Part shown: positions 1-11,479 of the stretch, piece after piece
How positions within the stretch are numbered: position 1 is the stretch's first letter
Layout: the number at the start of each line of letters is the position of its first letter
From: Sphagnum compactum
Taxonomy: Eukaryota; Bryophyta; Sphagnopsida; Sphagnales
DNA: 64,000 nt
Assembly: GCA_965153455.1 (NCBI GenBank)
Contig: OZ234498.1
Location: 10,726,001 to 10,790,000, forward strand
Direction of reading: 5' to 3'
Made by a program: the position numbers and the translations under genes
The notes under the pieces: model-generated
The model's input: the letters and a program-made list of their open reading frames with translations, nothing else
Told to the model about the DNA's origin: nothing
Databases searched by the model: none

Positions 1-59
1 CCAAACCATCATATATATGAACCATGGATGAGAAATCGACAATTGGTTAATTTTAGTTA

Positions 60-445
60 AAATATCATTAACCATAGGTAAATTATTAACCCATGGATTT
101 ACTTTCCCAACAACCATAGGTCAATTAACCATAGGTCCCCAAGTTTCCCAACTGACACATCATCAAAAAAACATATGCAAATTGGCCACAGGTAAATTTC
201 CCAAGACATTTCCACCAAGGGTTAATTAACCATAGGTCATTTTTCCCAAACATATCAACCAAAGTTTAATTGACCATAGGTAAATTTCCCCAAGACACAT
301 CAACCAAGGGTTAATTAACCAATGGTCAAATTTTTCCAACACACATCAGCCATAGGTTAATTAACCAATGGTCAGTTTTTTCCAACACATATCAACCATA
401 GGTTAATTAACCAATGGTCAAATTTTTCAACACAATATATTAATC
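60..445. repeat. Minisatellite, about 45-bp unit
   Basis: A tandem array built around TTAATTAACCAATGGTCA followed by a TTTTTCCAACACATATCAACC-like tail. The TTAATT anchor recurs at 222, 266, 311, 357 and 403, giving a period of 44-46 bp. Older, more diverged units extend toward the left edge of the window. No reading frame is maintained, so it looks like ordinary non-coding satellite-type DNA. Confidence 0.85.
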
Positions 446-2810
446 ATAAGTTAATTTGCAAACACATAAGTTTTGGTGTCTAATTACTCCGGGAACTTTT
501 TTTTCTTTTTTTCCCCCCTAAGTGGCACGGTGGGTTGTTTGCTAGTTCCACTTTTGGTTCTTCCGGTTCCACTTGTGATGTGAAGTGATGAAGAGGAACA
601 CTCTAGTTAAGGGAATCCACCATGGGGGACGGATAACCGGCCGATTACAATCCGGAACAAGCCCTAGAAAAATCCATTATCATCGGACTTAATGACATCT
701 CACCTTCCGGAGCTCAACAAACACTTTAGGACCCAAACCACACAAATCATTTACCCTAAAATGAGCCTGTTCCACTCTAGGCGGGTATGATTAAGGGTGG
801 GTACGACATGGGTCGCGCCCAATGTTATACCCGTCGTATTGGGCTCAATCCTGGTTGTACCCGGCCCACCCTATTCAGGGAGTGAAACTCTTGACAAGGC
901 CCTTATTGTTCAACCATCGTTGTATCCGTATTGCTCCATTTGAGCCCAAGAGGAGACCCATGTGGTACCCGCCCAATTGGGCCCAAACATGTTTTACGAT
1001 AAACACCTTCCAATGTATTCAGTCCAAAATGTGTAACCGAACCAAACCATTTTATTCTACAAATGTAATTTTTGAAAAACCCTAACATTGTCAACAAACT
1101 TTGGTTAAGGAATTTTTCTTTTTCTTTTGTGGGACATGAAATATATGTCACAAAGGAAGTGAGATTTATCGACATTGTAAATTTGTTGGGCCATGCCTTT
1201 ACACACCGACTCTCCATTCGATGGGGTCTACAACACCTTATTGCTAGAAGCCACTTGAACCCTAAATTATGGTGTGAAATAAAATTATTATTGATCTTCA
1301 AAGCACACTTGAAGAAAACAACAGACGTTTTTTAAAATTAAAAAGGCATTTGATAATTTAGAACTAGTTTAAAAGGCTCTAGTTTTGAAGTCTTAGAAGT
1401 AGGAAAAAGAAGAGGCCAAAATGATTTCATATTTTTAAATTATTTTGAAGACTCTATTTGAATAAAGTTGATATATCCGAGTTTTATTTCCTTCTTGTTT
1501 AATATAATAATTTTTAGTTGCAATTTCAATGATCTCTTAAGTAATATAAGTTCTCATGTACATAGTAATATAAACAAACAATGCAATCATGGTTGGGAGT
1601 TTGATTCATGGTTAGGTCAAGTTAAACCCTACCCACACCAAACCCTAAACCAAGCCCAAGATACAAACTTCACTCCCTTCTACTTACTCACTCAGCAAGT
1701 GTTGTTTAGAGTGAAGTAAGTGACACCCTTTTTTTTCCTCAATGAGTCAAAACACGCTTTAGATTCATTATCCGCCCACAATTTGCTTGGATTGCGTCCA
1801 AGTGCATTGTAACCATAGTCAGTGTGAATTGGGTGGTGTGACATAGGGGTAACTTTCGACCTCGTTGCCACCTTTAGCTCAGACTTCTTCTCTTCGCACT
1901 CTTCATTTGAGCACAAGTTACCTACTTCATTAAGTTACCCACTTCACTCTCGCATAGAACAACAGCTTTGACACTTATTATTATACTAGTTTGAACCCCG
2001 TGCCTAATGCACAGGTGTGTTATTTCAACAATGTTTGGTTCATGTTTTAGTTTTTTTTTTTTAACTTTTATATTTTATATTTTATATTTTTATGTGTTTT
2101 CTGTTTTTATTATTATTATTTTGTATAATATAAATTGTTTGTAAAAATGCTGAATTTCATTTTATTTTTTTAGAAACACTACTATTTTTCCAAAAGAATA
2201 ATTATTTTGGGGAAATGAAACCGAGAATCTTTTGGAATGTGTAAAGAATTTTTTTTTTAATTTTTTTAATTTTTCTAAACGTGGAATCTTCACAATTCGT
2301 TAATTATTCAAACACACAATGTGTTGGGAGCTGCCTTTGTACAGAAGTATCAAACAACTCCATGCAAATGTCGGAACCCTATGTATATAATATTCCTCTA
2401 TGCATGCACAATCTGAATCATGCACAGTTTCCATTAGGTCTCTAAGAGACAACAAGTCCAAAATCACATGCTTTCTCTTTCTGCAATTAACTTGGAGAAT
2501 TTTCTGATTTATATTTATTTATATTTATTTTATAATTTATAATTATTATTATTATTATTATTTTGTTTCAATTTATTGATCTCACACTAGTGACATTTTT
2601 CTGCTGAATAAACACATATTTCACACTAAGAAAATTCATTTATGGCAAAATTTTAACTAATCGGGGAGAAATTTTGCCTCAAAAATATCATTGATTTGGA
2701 GGGCCTCATGGAGAACACTTGGAGACATTTTCTTGTGTATATAGAGGGCAGCTTAAATTGATGATATCCCTCTTACACAAGAGGACACATAGTACAGCTA
2801 CTCCTTGAGG
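446..2810. other. Intergenic, no gene recognised
   Basis: AT-rich spacer with many stops in all frames. The short open frames near 822-1335 overlap on both strands and resemble no family I know. A patch at about 780-990 is rich in GGGTA/TACCC words, and similar words recur near 38 kb. ATT trinucleotide runs occur near 2111 and 2541. Nothing here supports a functional gene. Confidence 0.6.
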
Positions 2811-2840
2811 GATCTTATGCCTCTAATGAAGCATAAGATC
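2811..2840. repeat. Perfect 10-bp hairpin
   Basis: GATCTTATGC, a 10-base spacer, then GCATAAGATC: a perfect inverted repeat just upstream of the Gypsy remnant. No T-run follows it. It may be chance or the tip of an old element. Confidence 0.5.
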
Positions 2841-3003
2841 CCCCCTTCATGATCTCACCCCTATAAGTAGCCATAAAATCCTTCATAAAATGATTATCAT
2901 AGAATGAGCATGAGAATTGGTGTCGGCTGGTTATTGCTTTTTTCAAATAATTGTCAAGTAGGTTTTTATTATTATTATTTTTTATAAATTTTATGAGTGG
3001 ATT

Positions 3004-3200
3004 AGGAGTTTTCTTATGGTTATATGTTTATATCATAGTTATTATAGATAAATTGGGGTAAATTAATTTGGAGCCAATTATAATGTGAATGTGATTTTAA
3101 ATATTAAATGTGTGGGATATTATCTAAAGTTATGTGATCTCAAATCAATGTTGATGATTTGAGATTTCAAAACATGGTTGTTTTCTACTTTGCAAGTTTT
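3004..3200 (+). repeat. Left LTR fragment of the Gypsy element
   Basis: This segment aligns along its whole length with 8043-8236. Shared blocks include the TTTATATCAT/TATATGTTAA region, a GGTAA..TTAA..TTGGA.CCAATT stretch and GGTGATTTGAGAT-type sequence (GATGATTTGAGATTTCAAAACAT here). By eye identity is about 70-75%, which implies great age. The left LTR probably continues to the right of 3200, because its partner is truncated there. Confidence 0.7.
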
Positions 3201-4774
3201 TAATGTTCTATGCAAATTTTTTTACACACGATTTGGTATTGTTTTACATTCAATGTTTTAGACTTAAATTCTTACTTGTTGCAAGTGAGTTGTATTTTGA
3301 ATCACCACAAGTCATTTCTTAAGTTTTTTGCAATTCTAAAAGTTCGGGTGATTGCATTGGATTTATTAGCAACAAGTGTCGTGTATTTATATTTTGGCAA
3401 GGTTTGCATTTTTTTTGTTTTGTTGCAGGTGGGGGGGGGTGTTCTTGATTTACTTGGCTTTGAGATTGTGCATTTTTGTAATGAGTAAATTCCTTGGGGA
3501 CTTGAACCTAAATTAGGTTATAGTTTGTATACCTTAGAGTTGTGGGAAAAAAAACTTCAAAAACACAAGAAGAAGGCCCCTATTTCTATGTGGTTTGCGA
3601 TGGTGATCATTTGAATCAAAGACTACATGTGTGCAAGTGATTTGGAAACAAACAAATTTGGATGTCTATAGGCTATTTTCCCATTTTAAAAAATTAATTT
3701 CAACTAATCTTTTGGAAATTTGTTTTTTTGTTGAATGAAGTTGAATTATAATGTCATTTACATCGTTGAATTCCTAGAAAGGATATCTACATGTGTGTAA
3801 AGTTTTAGCATTTTTGGGGAAAAAAACTTTGGAAGTTTTTTAACATTTGTGGTAAGGTGGTTGCATGGGGTCAACTTTGTCGACTTTTCAATGCTACCTT
3901 TTTGTGTTGGTACAAACCCATTCCTATAACCTGGAAGGGATGGAATGTCACACCTAGCAAACATGTAGGATTTTTGAACTCATGTGATGATTCTTGTGTA
4001 GGAATCACAAAAGTGGGAATCATGTTGCATGAATTTGTTCATTCCCACATTGTGTTCTTTAGGGGTGCACTATGTTCTAAACTTGGTTTGGGAGAACGTT
4101 GGCCATGGCTAAGCATAATATTTTGGAAAGAGATTTGAAATGCAAGTTCATACACCTTGAAGCTAAGCTTAGCATTCCATAATGAGATTTTGGGACACGA
4201 GTTTCATATGCCTCAAAGTTGGGCTTCACATTTTGGAATGAAATTTCGGGATGTGACTTTAAAATACCACGTAAATAATTTATATTTCATGAACAAATTA
4301 TCGTGTTGGGGGCTTTGCAAGTCATGTTCAACTTATGCATTTCCATAAACAAGGTTAGGAGTTAGTGGAAAAGGTTGGATTATGACAATGTTGGTGTTGT
4401 TGCAAATAGTTCAACATTTGATCATCAAAATGTTTCATTTTTCATCATTATGGTAACATTGAAATTGATGGCCAATAGACCATTTTTGTTGTGTTCACAA
4501 TGTGCTTGAGTTTTGTTAGCCCTATGAAATGTTTTGTAGATACTTGTGCCTTGAATTAAGGTTAAGATAACCCCACATGTTCAACATCCTAATTTAAGGT
4601 TAAGGTTGGTTACCTTGGATTCTTGGTTACGATTCATCATGGAACTAACATAAGATTTTAGTTCAACATATATCAGTGGTTTTATTAAATAAAGGGTGAG
4701 GTTCGAACCACCCACATTGCCATCATTTTCATCTGAAGGGGGTTCTTCAAACTTAGAGACATGTTCATCACAAA

Positions 4775-5004
4775 TTTGTCCCCTCCATGTATTTAAACTT
4801 TACAACACTTTAATAATGTGTTCAAGGTTAAGTGTTGATACAATCATTGATATGACGTTGTGATGGCATTATAACACATTGTGATGATTCAAACATTTTG
4901 TTACAATGCCATCACAACATCATATCAAATATGATTATATCAACACCAAATGTTGAACACTTTATTAAGGTGTCGTAAAAACAAAAATACATGGAAGGGG
5001 CAAG
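4775..5004. repeat. Foldback (MITE-like) inverted repeat
   Basis: Two long arms, about 4775-4872 and 4890-5004, are imperfect inverted copies of each other. The left arm runs from TTTGTCCCCTCCATGTATTT through GTGTTGATACAATCAT to GTGATGGCATTATAAC; the right arm mirrors it through GTTACAATGCCATCAC to ATACATGGAAGGGGCAAG. The loop is short (about 20 bases). It has no coding capacity and lies inside the Gypsy interval, either as a nested foldback element or as a structured internal part. No clear target duplication was found. Confidence 0.75.
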
Positions 5005-5795
5005 TTTTCAACTTACACCACCAACCTTGCAATGTGTGTTCCAACTATTGAAACACATTGAACTATTTACATGGTGGAAGAATGTATGGCATGCAACTCA
5101 TGTGATTTATCCATTAGTACTCACGACATATAAATACAGTGAGTTGCAAGTGTCCAATGCAATTCAAAAATTGAGTTGCAAAACCAGTTATAAAACATTT
5201 TTTTTTCTCATAGTGATTTTGCATAACAATCACAATCTATGCCTTCAACCTTGGATACTAAAGATGTTCCATCATCCCAACCCAAAGAATAAATGACCAC
5301 AAAATCATGGGAATTCAAGGTTGGTCCAATGGTTATAAAAGGTGAAATGAAAACAATACGATAGTTATTACAAGTTCACATATGATGTTTTGCTTTCAAC
5401 TTGAAGGAGTTAGGTCAAAAGGTCTAAATCATATTAAAGGATAATAGTGCAATTTTCAACTAACCTTACATGTTTAATAAGGTTGAAACGACTTTGGTTC
5501 AAACTCAAACAACATAATTGTTGGATGTGATTTTGGTGGAATTATCAAGGGGTGAATACACCTTGACAAATGTGATCCCAACCAAGGACAATTTCGGCAA
5601 TTCGACTAAATATCTCATGTTTCAAGATTACTGACTTATGAATAAACAAACCCATTAAATGGACAATTTTTCCATGCCCCTTATAGAGGAGATTTTTAAT
5701 GCCCTTATACATGCCAAGGTTTTCAATACGTTTGACTTGTGGTTTTGCTACCATTAATTGCTATTGAGGAAGGGTGATAAGCTCAAAACAACATT

Positions 5796-6490
5796 TTGGT
5801 GGATAGATGCACATGGGAAAGACTGTTTGCATCAACAATGATTCTTTCCCTTTACTTTGAATTACAACTTTGCAAATTTTCCAAAATTATGGATCAGGTG
5901 TTGGTGAGTCTTGGTTTCACCAAGTGTTACATTTTTAACATCAAGCTTTTGATGGAATTAGATCGACTCATAGGAAAATTGGATACATGCACTTTTATTT
6001 TACAAGAGTATGATTTTATATTTTCCATAAGGCTTGTAAGTTAATCAAGATGTTGATGATCTAAATTAAAACCTAAGTGTTAGTAAAAAGGATACCATAA
6101 GGGTTCATTCGTATGAAAATGCAGATTTGGAAATGGCACCAAGATGGCACACCTCAACTTAGTTATGTATCATGTTATGGGGATATACCTTATAATAACA
6201 TGGGTAACAAGGATTCCCATGATTTGGATACTGAGCTGGAAAATGATGGTGTTTTGGACATATATGAAGATGCACCTATCATTGCATATTTGCAAACATG
6301 TGAAATCCTAGTTGGGTTAACACCCAAGGAGTGTGACCAGGTTGTGCATAGGGCCCAATGGTTCAAATGGGGAAGAAATTCCCTCCTACATGATCGAATA
6401 GACAAGTGTAGGCTATGCCTTGCCCACAACATTGTGAAGGCCTTGTGGGGGATGTTCATGATGAGGTGGGTCATTTTAAAGTTTGACTTA
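5796..6490 (+). pseudogene. Gypsy RT/RNase H and integrase zinc-region remnant
   Basis: The first open stretch (5796-6044) contains the reverse transcriptase palm region with MDQVLVSLGFTKCY followed by YIFNI at 5928-5942, where an active enzyme has YIDDI. Only a few codons later the frame reads GKLDTCTFILQEYDF, which is the end of a Gypsy RNase H domain, so a large internal piece of pol is deleted between them. After stops, 6113-6490 shows the spacer and integrase N-terminal region: PKECDQVVHRAQWFKWG and a Cys/His-containing stretch CRLCLAHN. Both catalytic RT aspartates are lost, so the product is dead. Confidence 0.75.
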
Positions 6491-6600
6491 TAATTTGTTT
6501 TATACATAGTCTTGGTAACAAGGGATGCAACTATAGGTTTAACAATGTGTTCACAATATGTGGTGTGTGATTGAGTTTGGGCATCATTCAACACACTTAC

Positions 6601-7140
6601 ACCTTATTTACAACCATTGCCCATCATGGAGTTAGGGTATTGGTGAAGTTTGGATTTACCAACCCAATAAATTTGACTACATGACATAACCGATATGTTT
6701 TGGTTATGATTGAATATTTTTCCAAATGGTTGGAGTTGGTGCCATTGTTGGATCACAATAATGAGGAAGAACAATATGCATTTTTGGACAAGGTGTTCAA
6801 TAGGTTTGGTTTTCCAACCAAAATATTCACTAACCAAGGTACAAAATTCCATGCGAAATTTTTAAAGTTGTGTGAAAAAACACGAATAGACCATCGCATT
6901 ACTTCACAAACCATTTTGAGGCAAAATGGTTAACTGAATGGATGGTGCAAATGGTGAAGTGAGGTTTGCATAATATGGGTTCCAAAAAGGCCACACTAAA
7001 TATTGGGATGTACACTACCATGGTTAACTATGAAATATGGGTTTTAATCAACAAGCATGTTTTGCATCCTTTTCACCATACTTTTTATTGTTTGGCTGGG
7101 AGCCCAAACAACCAACCTAAATCCAATGACATGTGATGAT
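6601..7140 (+). pseudogene. Gypsy integrase core remnant
   Basis: The frame from 6700 reads VMIEYFSKWLELVPL, then FLDKVFNRFGFPTKIFTNQGTKF, typical of the Gypsy integrase catalytic core. Upstream, in a shifted frame, the segment around the first catalytic aspartate (SLDL) is visible. The second catalytic Asp is Asn here (TNQGT instead of TDQGT), and the AER motif after the third catalytic region is destroyed. The C-terminal part (about 6950-7130) continues in broken frames with traces of the conserved proline/tyrosine-rich block. Confidence 0.75.
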
Positions 7141-7690
7141 GGTTATCATTTTGGATGATCCAAACATGTGGTTTCAAGCATGTGAACAATGAGTAGCCTT
7201 GTTCCAACATGTAATGCTAATGGCTATGGAAAATTTGGCAATTGCTTAACATTGAAATACACTTTGATATCCCATTATTCAAGGAGGTGGTTATCAACTT
7301 CAAATTTGTACATTTGAGTAAGGGGATTATGTTTATTTATACCAAACAACATTAACTACATTAAATGTGACTACATTCGACATGTCATTTGCATGTGTGG
7401 AAGGTGTTACCTTCTAATGTGTTGTTGTTGGAAGGTTTGGATGGTTAAACATGGAAAAATGACATGTGTAAATGTGCACCATGTCATCTTCCTAATGTAA
7501 ATGGCCAAATTGACCCATCCTTGGTGATTATCCTTGTAGGATTTCATAGCATGTTGTGTGGGAAATCTACGAGAATTATTATTATGTTGATTTGTGATTG
7601 ATGTTCAAGAGGTTAACATATGGGATGTCTCATGCCATTAATGGAAGAAGTGTTAATCAAAAAATGGTTTTGCCCTTGGTACACATGATA
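7141..7690 (+). pseudogene. Integrase C-terminal extension with PHD-like zinc finger
   Basis: After the core, broken frames read LDDPNMW, VMLMAMENLAIA and GGGYQLQICTFE-GDYVYL, the usual Gypsy integrase C-terminal tail. Beyond it, at about 7460-7690, comes a Cys/His-rich stretch: KCAPCHLPN, then LCGKS, ICD-stop-C, HMGC and FCPWY. The order Cys..Cys-x-x-Cys..His-x-x-Cys..Cys with a CPW ending matches a PHD finger (C4HC3), with one early Cys lost and stops where Gln/Trp would stand. In living relatives such a finger would bind histone tails and may guide integration; that role is inference. Confidence 0.6.
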
Positions 7691-7929
7691 GATCCCTCGA
7701 TGTTTATTCCTGTAATTAAATAGTATGAAGTTATTTAAGTTATTTTCCAAAATGATTCACATTTACTTAAGGAATGGAGGGATTACAACTAGGCAACTAA
7801 TAATGGGGCTCTTATTTGCACCCAACCTACATGTCCTTTCACCTTGAAACCAAAAGGTTCATTCATGGTGGATTGCAATATGATATTTTTCGCATTGTTA
7901 TTTAATTTAAAGGGACTTGAATCCCAAAT

Positions 7930-7946
7930 AGGGGGGCGATTCGGAT
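7930..7946 (+). other. Polypurine-type tract before the right LTR
   Basis: AGGGGGGCGATTCGGATG directly precedes a TGTTACA sequence, the arrangement expected for the plus-strand primer tract and the TG start of an LTR in Gypsy elements. This fixes the start of the right LTR at about 7946-7948. Confidence 0.55.
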
Positions 7947-8236
7947 GTGTTACACCATTCAAAGTATTTATGTCTTATGTTTTGTATGTGGGTTGACAGT
8001 GATGGTTGTAGGTAGCAACATAGGAGAACATGATAGTTGTTAAGAGTTTTATATTGGTTACATGTGTATATGTTAATTATTGTAGGTAAATGGGAGTAAG
8101 TTAACTTGGAACCAATTTTAGTGTAAACATGGTTATAGATATTTAATGTATGTGATATAATCCCAAGTTGTGTGGTTTCAAATCACTTTTGGTGATTTGA
8201 GATTCTAAAACATAATTGTCTTTTTAATAAGTTTCA
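7946..8236 (+). repeat. Right LTR fragment of the Gypsy element
   Basis: Begins with TGTTACA after the polypurine tract and matches the left copy at 3004-3200 from about 8043 onward. It stops abruptly at 8235, where a CACTAGTAGAAA sequence starts, suggesting truncation by a later insertion. Confidence 0.6.
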
Positions 8237-11028
8237 CTAGTAGAAATTAACCAAAATGTAATCACTTCAATTGCAACTACATGTGGCTTGTAGTCGTTTG
8301 TGACTAAGTTTGGGAGTATTTACAACTATAAGATCAAATTTCAACTATTTTGGTCACTCTTATAACTATGATGCAACTATTGGAAATTTCATCCTATCGG
8401 TTCAATGGCTTTTAAGTTTATTTTCATCCATGAATATGATATGTCCCATTTTGATCTTTTTGTTTGATTAAAAATCATTATTAAACTTTAAAAATTGTTA
8501 TTCCAATTCTAAAACATTTTATTTGAACCTACAAATCAATATCTGAATTCTGAACATTGTTATTCAAATCTCAAAACTGATATTTCAATACTGAAAATTC
8601 TTATATCAATTCGGAAAATTATATTTGAACTTGAAAAATTGTTATTCCAATTCAGAAACATTTTATTTGAATATAAAAATTATTATTTTAATTCTTAAAA
8701 TGATATAGGAATTATTTGTTTAATTATTTGAATTTGAAAAAAAAATTGAATTCGCGATTTTTACATTTAATTTTTTTTTTAAAAATGATCTTTCAAATTA
8801 TATTTCAATTCTAAAAACTACTATTTCAATTCATTGAAGAATTAATTGAATTTGAGATTTGATATTTGACTCTGAAATTTGTTATTTTAATTCCTTTAAG
8901 AACAATTGATTATATAAAAAAAAATTCAAAAAGCTTATTTGATCTAAAATTTGATATTTTAATTCTAAATTATTATTTTCAATTCTAACAATTATTATTT
9001 CAACATTTAATTTAAAAACTTATTTGATCTGAAACTTGAAATTGTAATTCCAAATTATTATTTTGAATTCTCAGAATTAATATTTCAATTTAAAAAATTA
9101 TTAATTGAATCTAAAAGCATTTCAATTTTAAATCTCAAAATTGACATTTCAATTATGAAATTTTAAATTTAAATTCAATGACTTATTTTATCCAAAAAAT
9201 GATATTAGAATTCTGAATTATTTCTTTAGAATCTAAAATTAATATTTCAATTCAAAAAATTATTGATCAAATTTTAAGGTTTGTTCTACTAATGTTATCT
9301 ATAATGAATCACTTTTATAAATAATTATAAATGATTATATTTATTACTTATAAGTTACAATAAATAATTATTTTTAAAACATATATTTTTACATTATATA
9401 TTTTATATTCTTACAGTAAAAGAAACTAATTACTGTAATTAATGTTACATTACTTTTAAATCATTATAATTACTTGAGATAAGAATCGATTATAATATAT
9501 GCATAATTAATTTTTAATTGAACATAATTATTCACAATCTATAATTAATAACTTTAAATCTGAATTAAAATTTTGGAAAAATTATAATATAATTAAAATA
9601 ATTATTGTAATGATTGTAAATTCAAGAGTTATTATAAAGTAATTTAAGTTGTTACTTTTTAAAGTTCTGTAATTATTTATCTATGATAAAGGTTTTTACA
9701 ATAATAAACGTAATTTTATAATAATTAATATAACTATTTTAATATTATAATTTTTAAAACATCGTGTAGGAATGTTTTAATAACAATTGTTCGTTTATGA
9801 TTTATAATTTTAAAAATATATCTAAAATAATTATTTCTAAAATTAAAGTAATTAAATTTTATTACATTAATTATATTATCTATAACTCAATTAGATATTA
9901 AAAATAATAAAATATTTTTGTTATTTATTTCTCTTTGAGTTATGTATTAACAACTTGTGAGAAATTAGATAGCTAGTTCGTTAAATATTAAGAAGTTATT
10001 ATTTATTTAAGTAGTTGATAATGAATACTTAATATTTGTAGTGTATAGTTTATTATTTAAATATATGTTAAATTTAATCATTATTAATTAAATGGTTATC
10101 TAATTATCTAGTGAACCATGTACTTGAATTGTTTATACATTTAAGAACTAAAAACAAAAGGCATGAAGAAAGTTTTGAAGTTGCAATTTAGTTTGTGAAC
10201 AAGTTGCAACTTCAAAACTTATCCCATATTGTTTGTTCTCCATTCCTATTTGGAACACTATATAAACGAGGGGTGTGGTCATCAATTTCACATTAAGAAA
10301 TTTGTGCACATGGGATGAACTAATCAAAAGGGTTGACCCAAAACAAAAATAAAAATTATGCACAATTTGAAACTATCAAGCTCCCCAACCTACTTATTTA
10401 CCTAGCTAGATAGGTACATAATATGACCTACCCACCTAGGTCAACCTATGTACCTACCTACCTAAATACCTACTTATATGAGTATGAGTAGGTATTAGCC
10501 TAAGAAGGTAAACCTACCTACTTACTTTTTTACTTAAGTAGGTAGGTAGGTATGTAGCCTAAGTTTGTAGGCACCTATTTATGTACCTACTTAAACATCT
10601 ACCAACTTAATATTAATATTTTGTATTACATTCATCTTAAGGTGCCATGTGGCATATTTACATTGGGCCACGTGTCATAATGTATGGTCATCCAAACATT
10701 TTAATTGAACATCCTAGATTATTTCATAATAATAATAATAATAATAATTGAAATAATTCAATATTAAAACACGTGGGAACACATCATTTGCCTCAATTGT
10801 GACCAAAATAGTTGCATCGTAATAGCATGTGACAATACGTATATAATGGAGTCAAAGGATGACCTTGTATTTGTTGACTTTTTCTTTCATCCAATACCCC
10901 TTATTGTTTGCAACTAATGCCTCATGCAGCTTGTTCAAGGTGACCAATGAGATTTTAGTTGCAAATGTCGCTTGCGACTAAATTTTAGTCGCAGAGACTA
11001 GTAAAAAATACGTGTTTTTCTATTAATC
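8235..11028. mobile_element. Possible CACTA-like DNA element, degenerate
   Basis: The left end reads CACTAGTAGAAA, a typical CACTA-superfamily terminus, followed by GTAGTCG/TGACTAAG words. The right end (about 10960-11028) holds the inverted words GCGACTAAATTTTAGTCGC and ends TTTTTCTATTAATC, an imperfect match to the inverse of the left tip. Between them is 80%-AT-looking filler with a degenerate 28-30-bp pattern (AATTCTGAAAAT-like, 8460-9280), open frames of no known family and TACC microsatellites. No transposase and no 3-bp target duplication are visible, so the call is tentative. Confidence 0.3.
10385..10620. repeat. TACC/GGTA microsatellite, both orientations
   Basis: Degenerate CCTA/TACC repeats (10385-10480) are followed by GGTA/TAGG repeats (10530-10575) and TACC again. 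The switch of orientation makes the block partly self-complementary. Confidence 0.75.
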
Positions 11029-11154
11029 CATTGGGTATACATAAAGGTAGGGTTATCAAATAATTATTGAAGACCATCTACTATCCTACTAATTATTAGT
11101 TAATTGTTAGTTTTTTTGAAATTTTTTTTTATAAAAAATTGATAGTCAGTGGAA

Positions 11155-11475
11155 GTTTTATATCATACTCCAATGTCCTTTTAGAATTCATTATGTTTAC
11201 GATGGTCATTGTAGTTTGTCCAATGTCCATGCGATGTCATATTGAATTCCTTAAGAGTTTAATATGTTTATTGCAATCACTAAAAGTTTGTTCATGTCCA
11301 TACATTGTTATATTTGTCCTTAAATTTTTTGATTTGTTTACTATGATTATTGAGGAATATTTCATGTCCAAGCACTTTCATATTCAAGTCCTAGGAGTTC
11401 AATTTATTTATGGTAGTCATTAAATACTTGTTCTAAGTCCATGCATTTTCATTTTGGAATCCTTGAAAGTTCATA
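11155..11475. repeat. 71-bp tandem repeat, four to five units
   Basis: The word GTCCA(T/A)GCA with a following TTTCATATT...TCCTTAAGAGTTCA recurs at 11225, 11296, 11366 and 11437, a period of 70-71 bp. Units are clearly diverged. It is non-coding. Confidence 0.75.
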
Positions 11476-11479
11476 TTAT

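Larger units (their letters stand above)
2950..8236 (+). mobile_element. Decayed Ty3/Gypsy LTR retrotransposon
   Basis: An old LTR element recognised from ordered pol remnants on the plus strand: reverse transcriptase (about 5850-5950), RNase H end (5952-6041), integrase zinc-binding region (6113-6490), integrase core (6601-7140) and a C-terminal extension with a PHD-like finger (to about 7690). A G-rich polypurine-type tract and related terminal segments at about 3004-3200 and 8043-8236 follow. The coding part has many stop codons and frame breaks, so no functional polyprotein exists. The 2 kb between the left repeat and the RT remnant probably held gag and protease, but I cannot recognise them. 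Outer borders are approximate: the left LTR start is not visible and the right LTR seems cut by another insertion at 8235. Confidence 0.8.
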
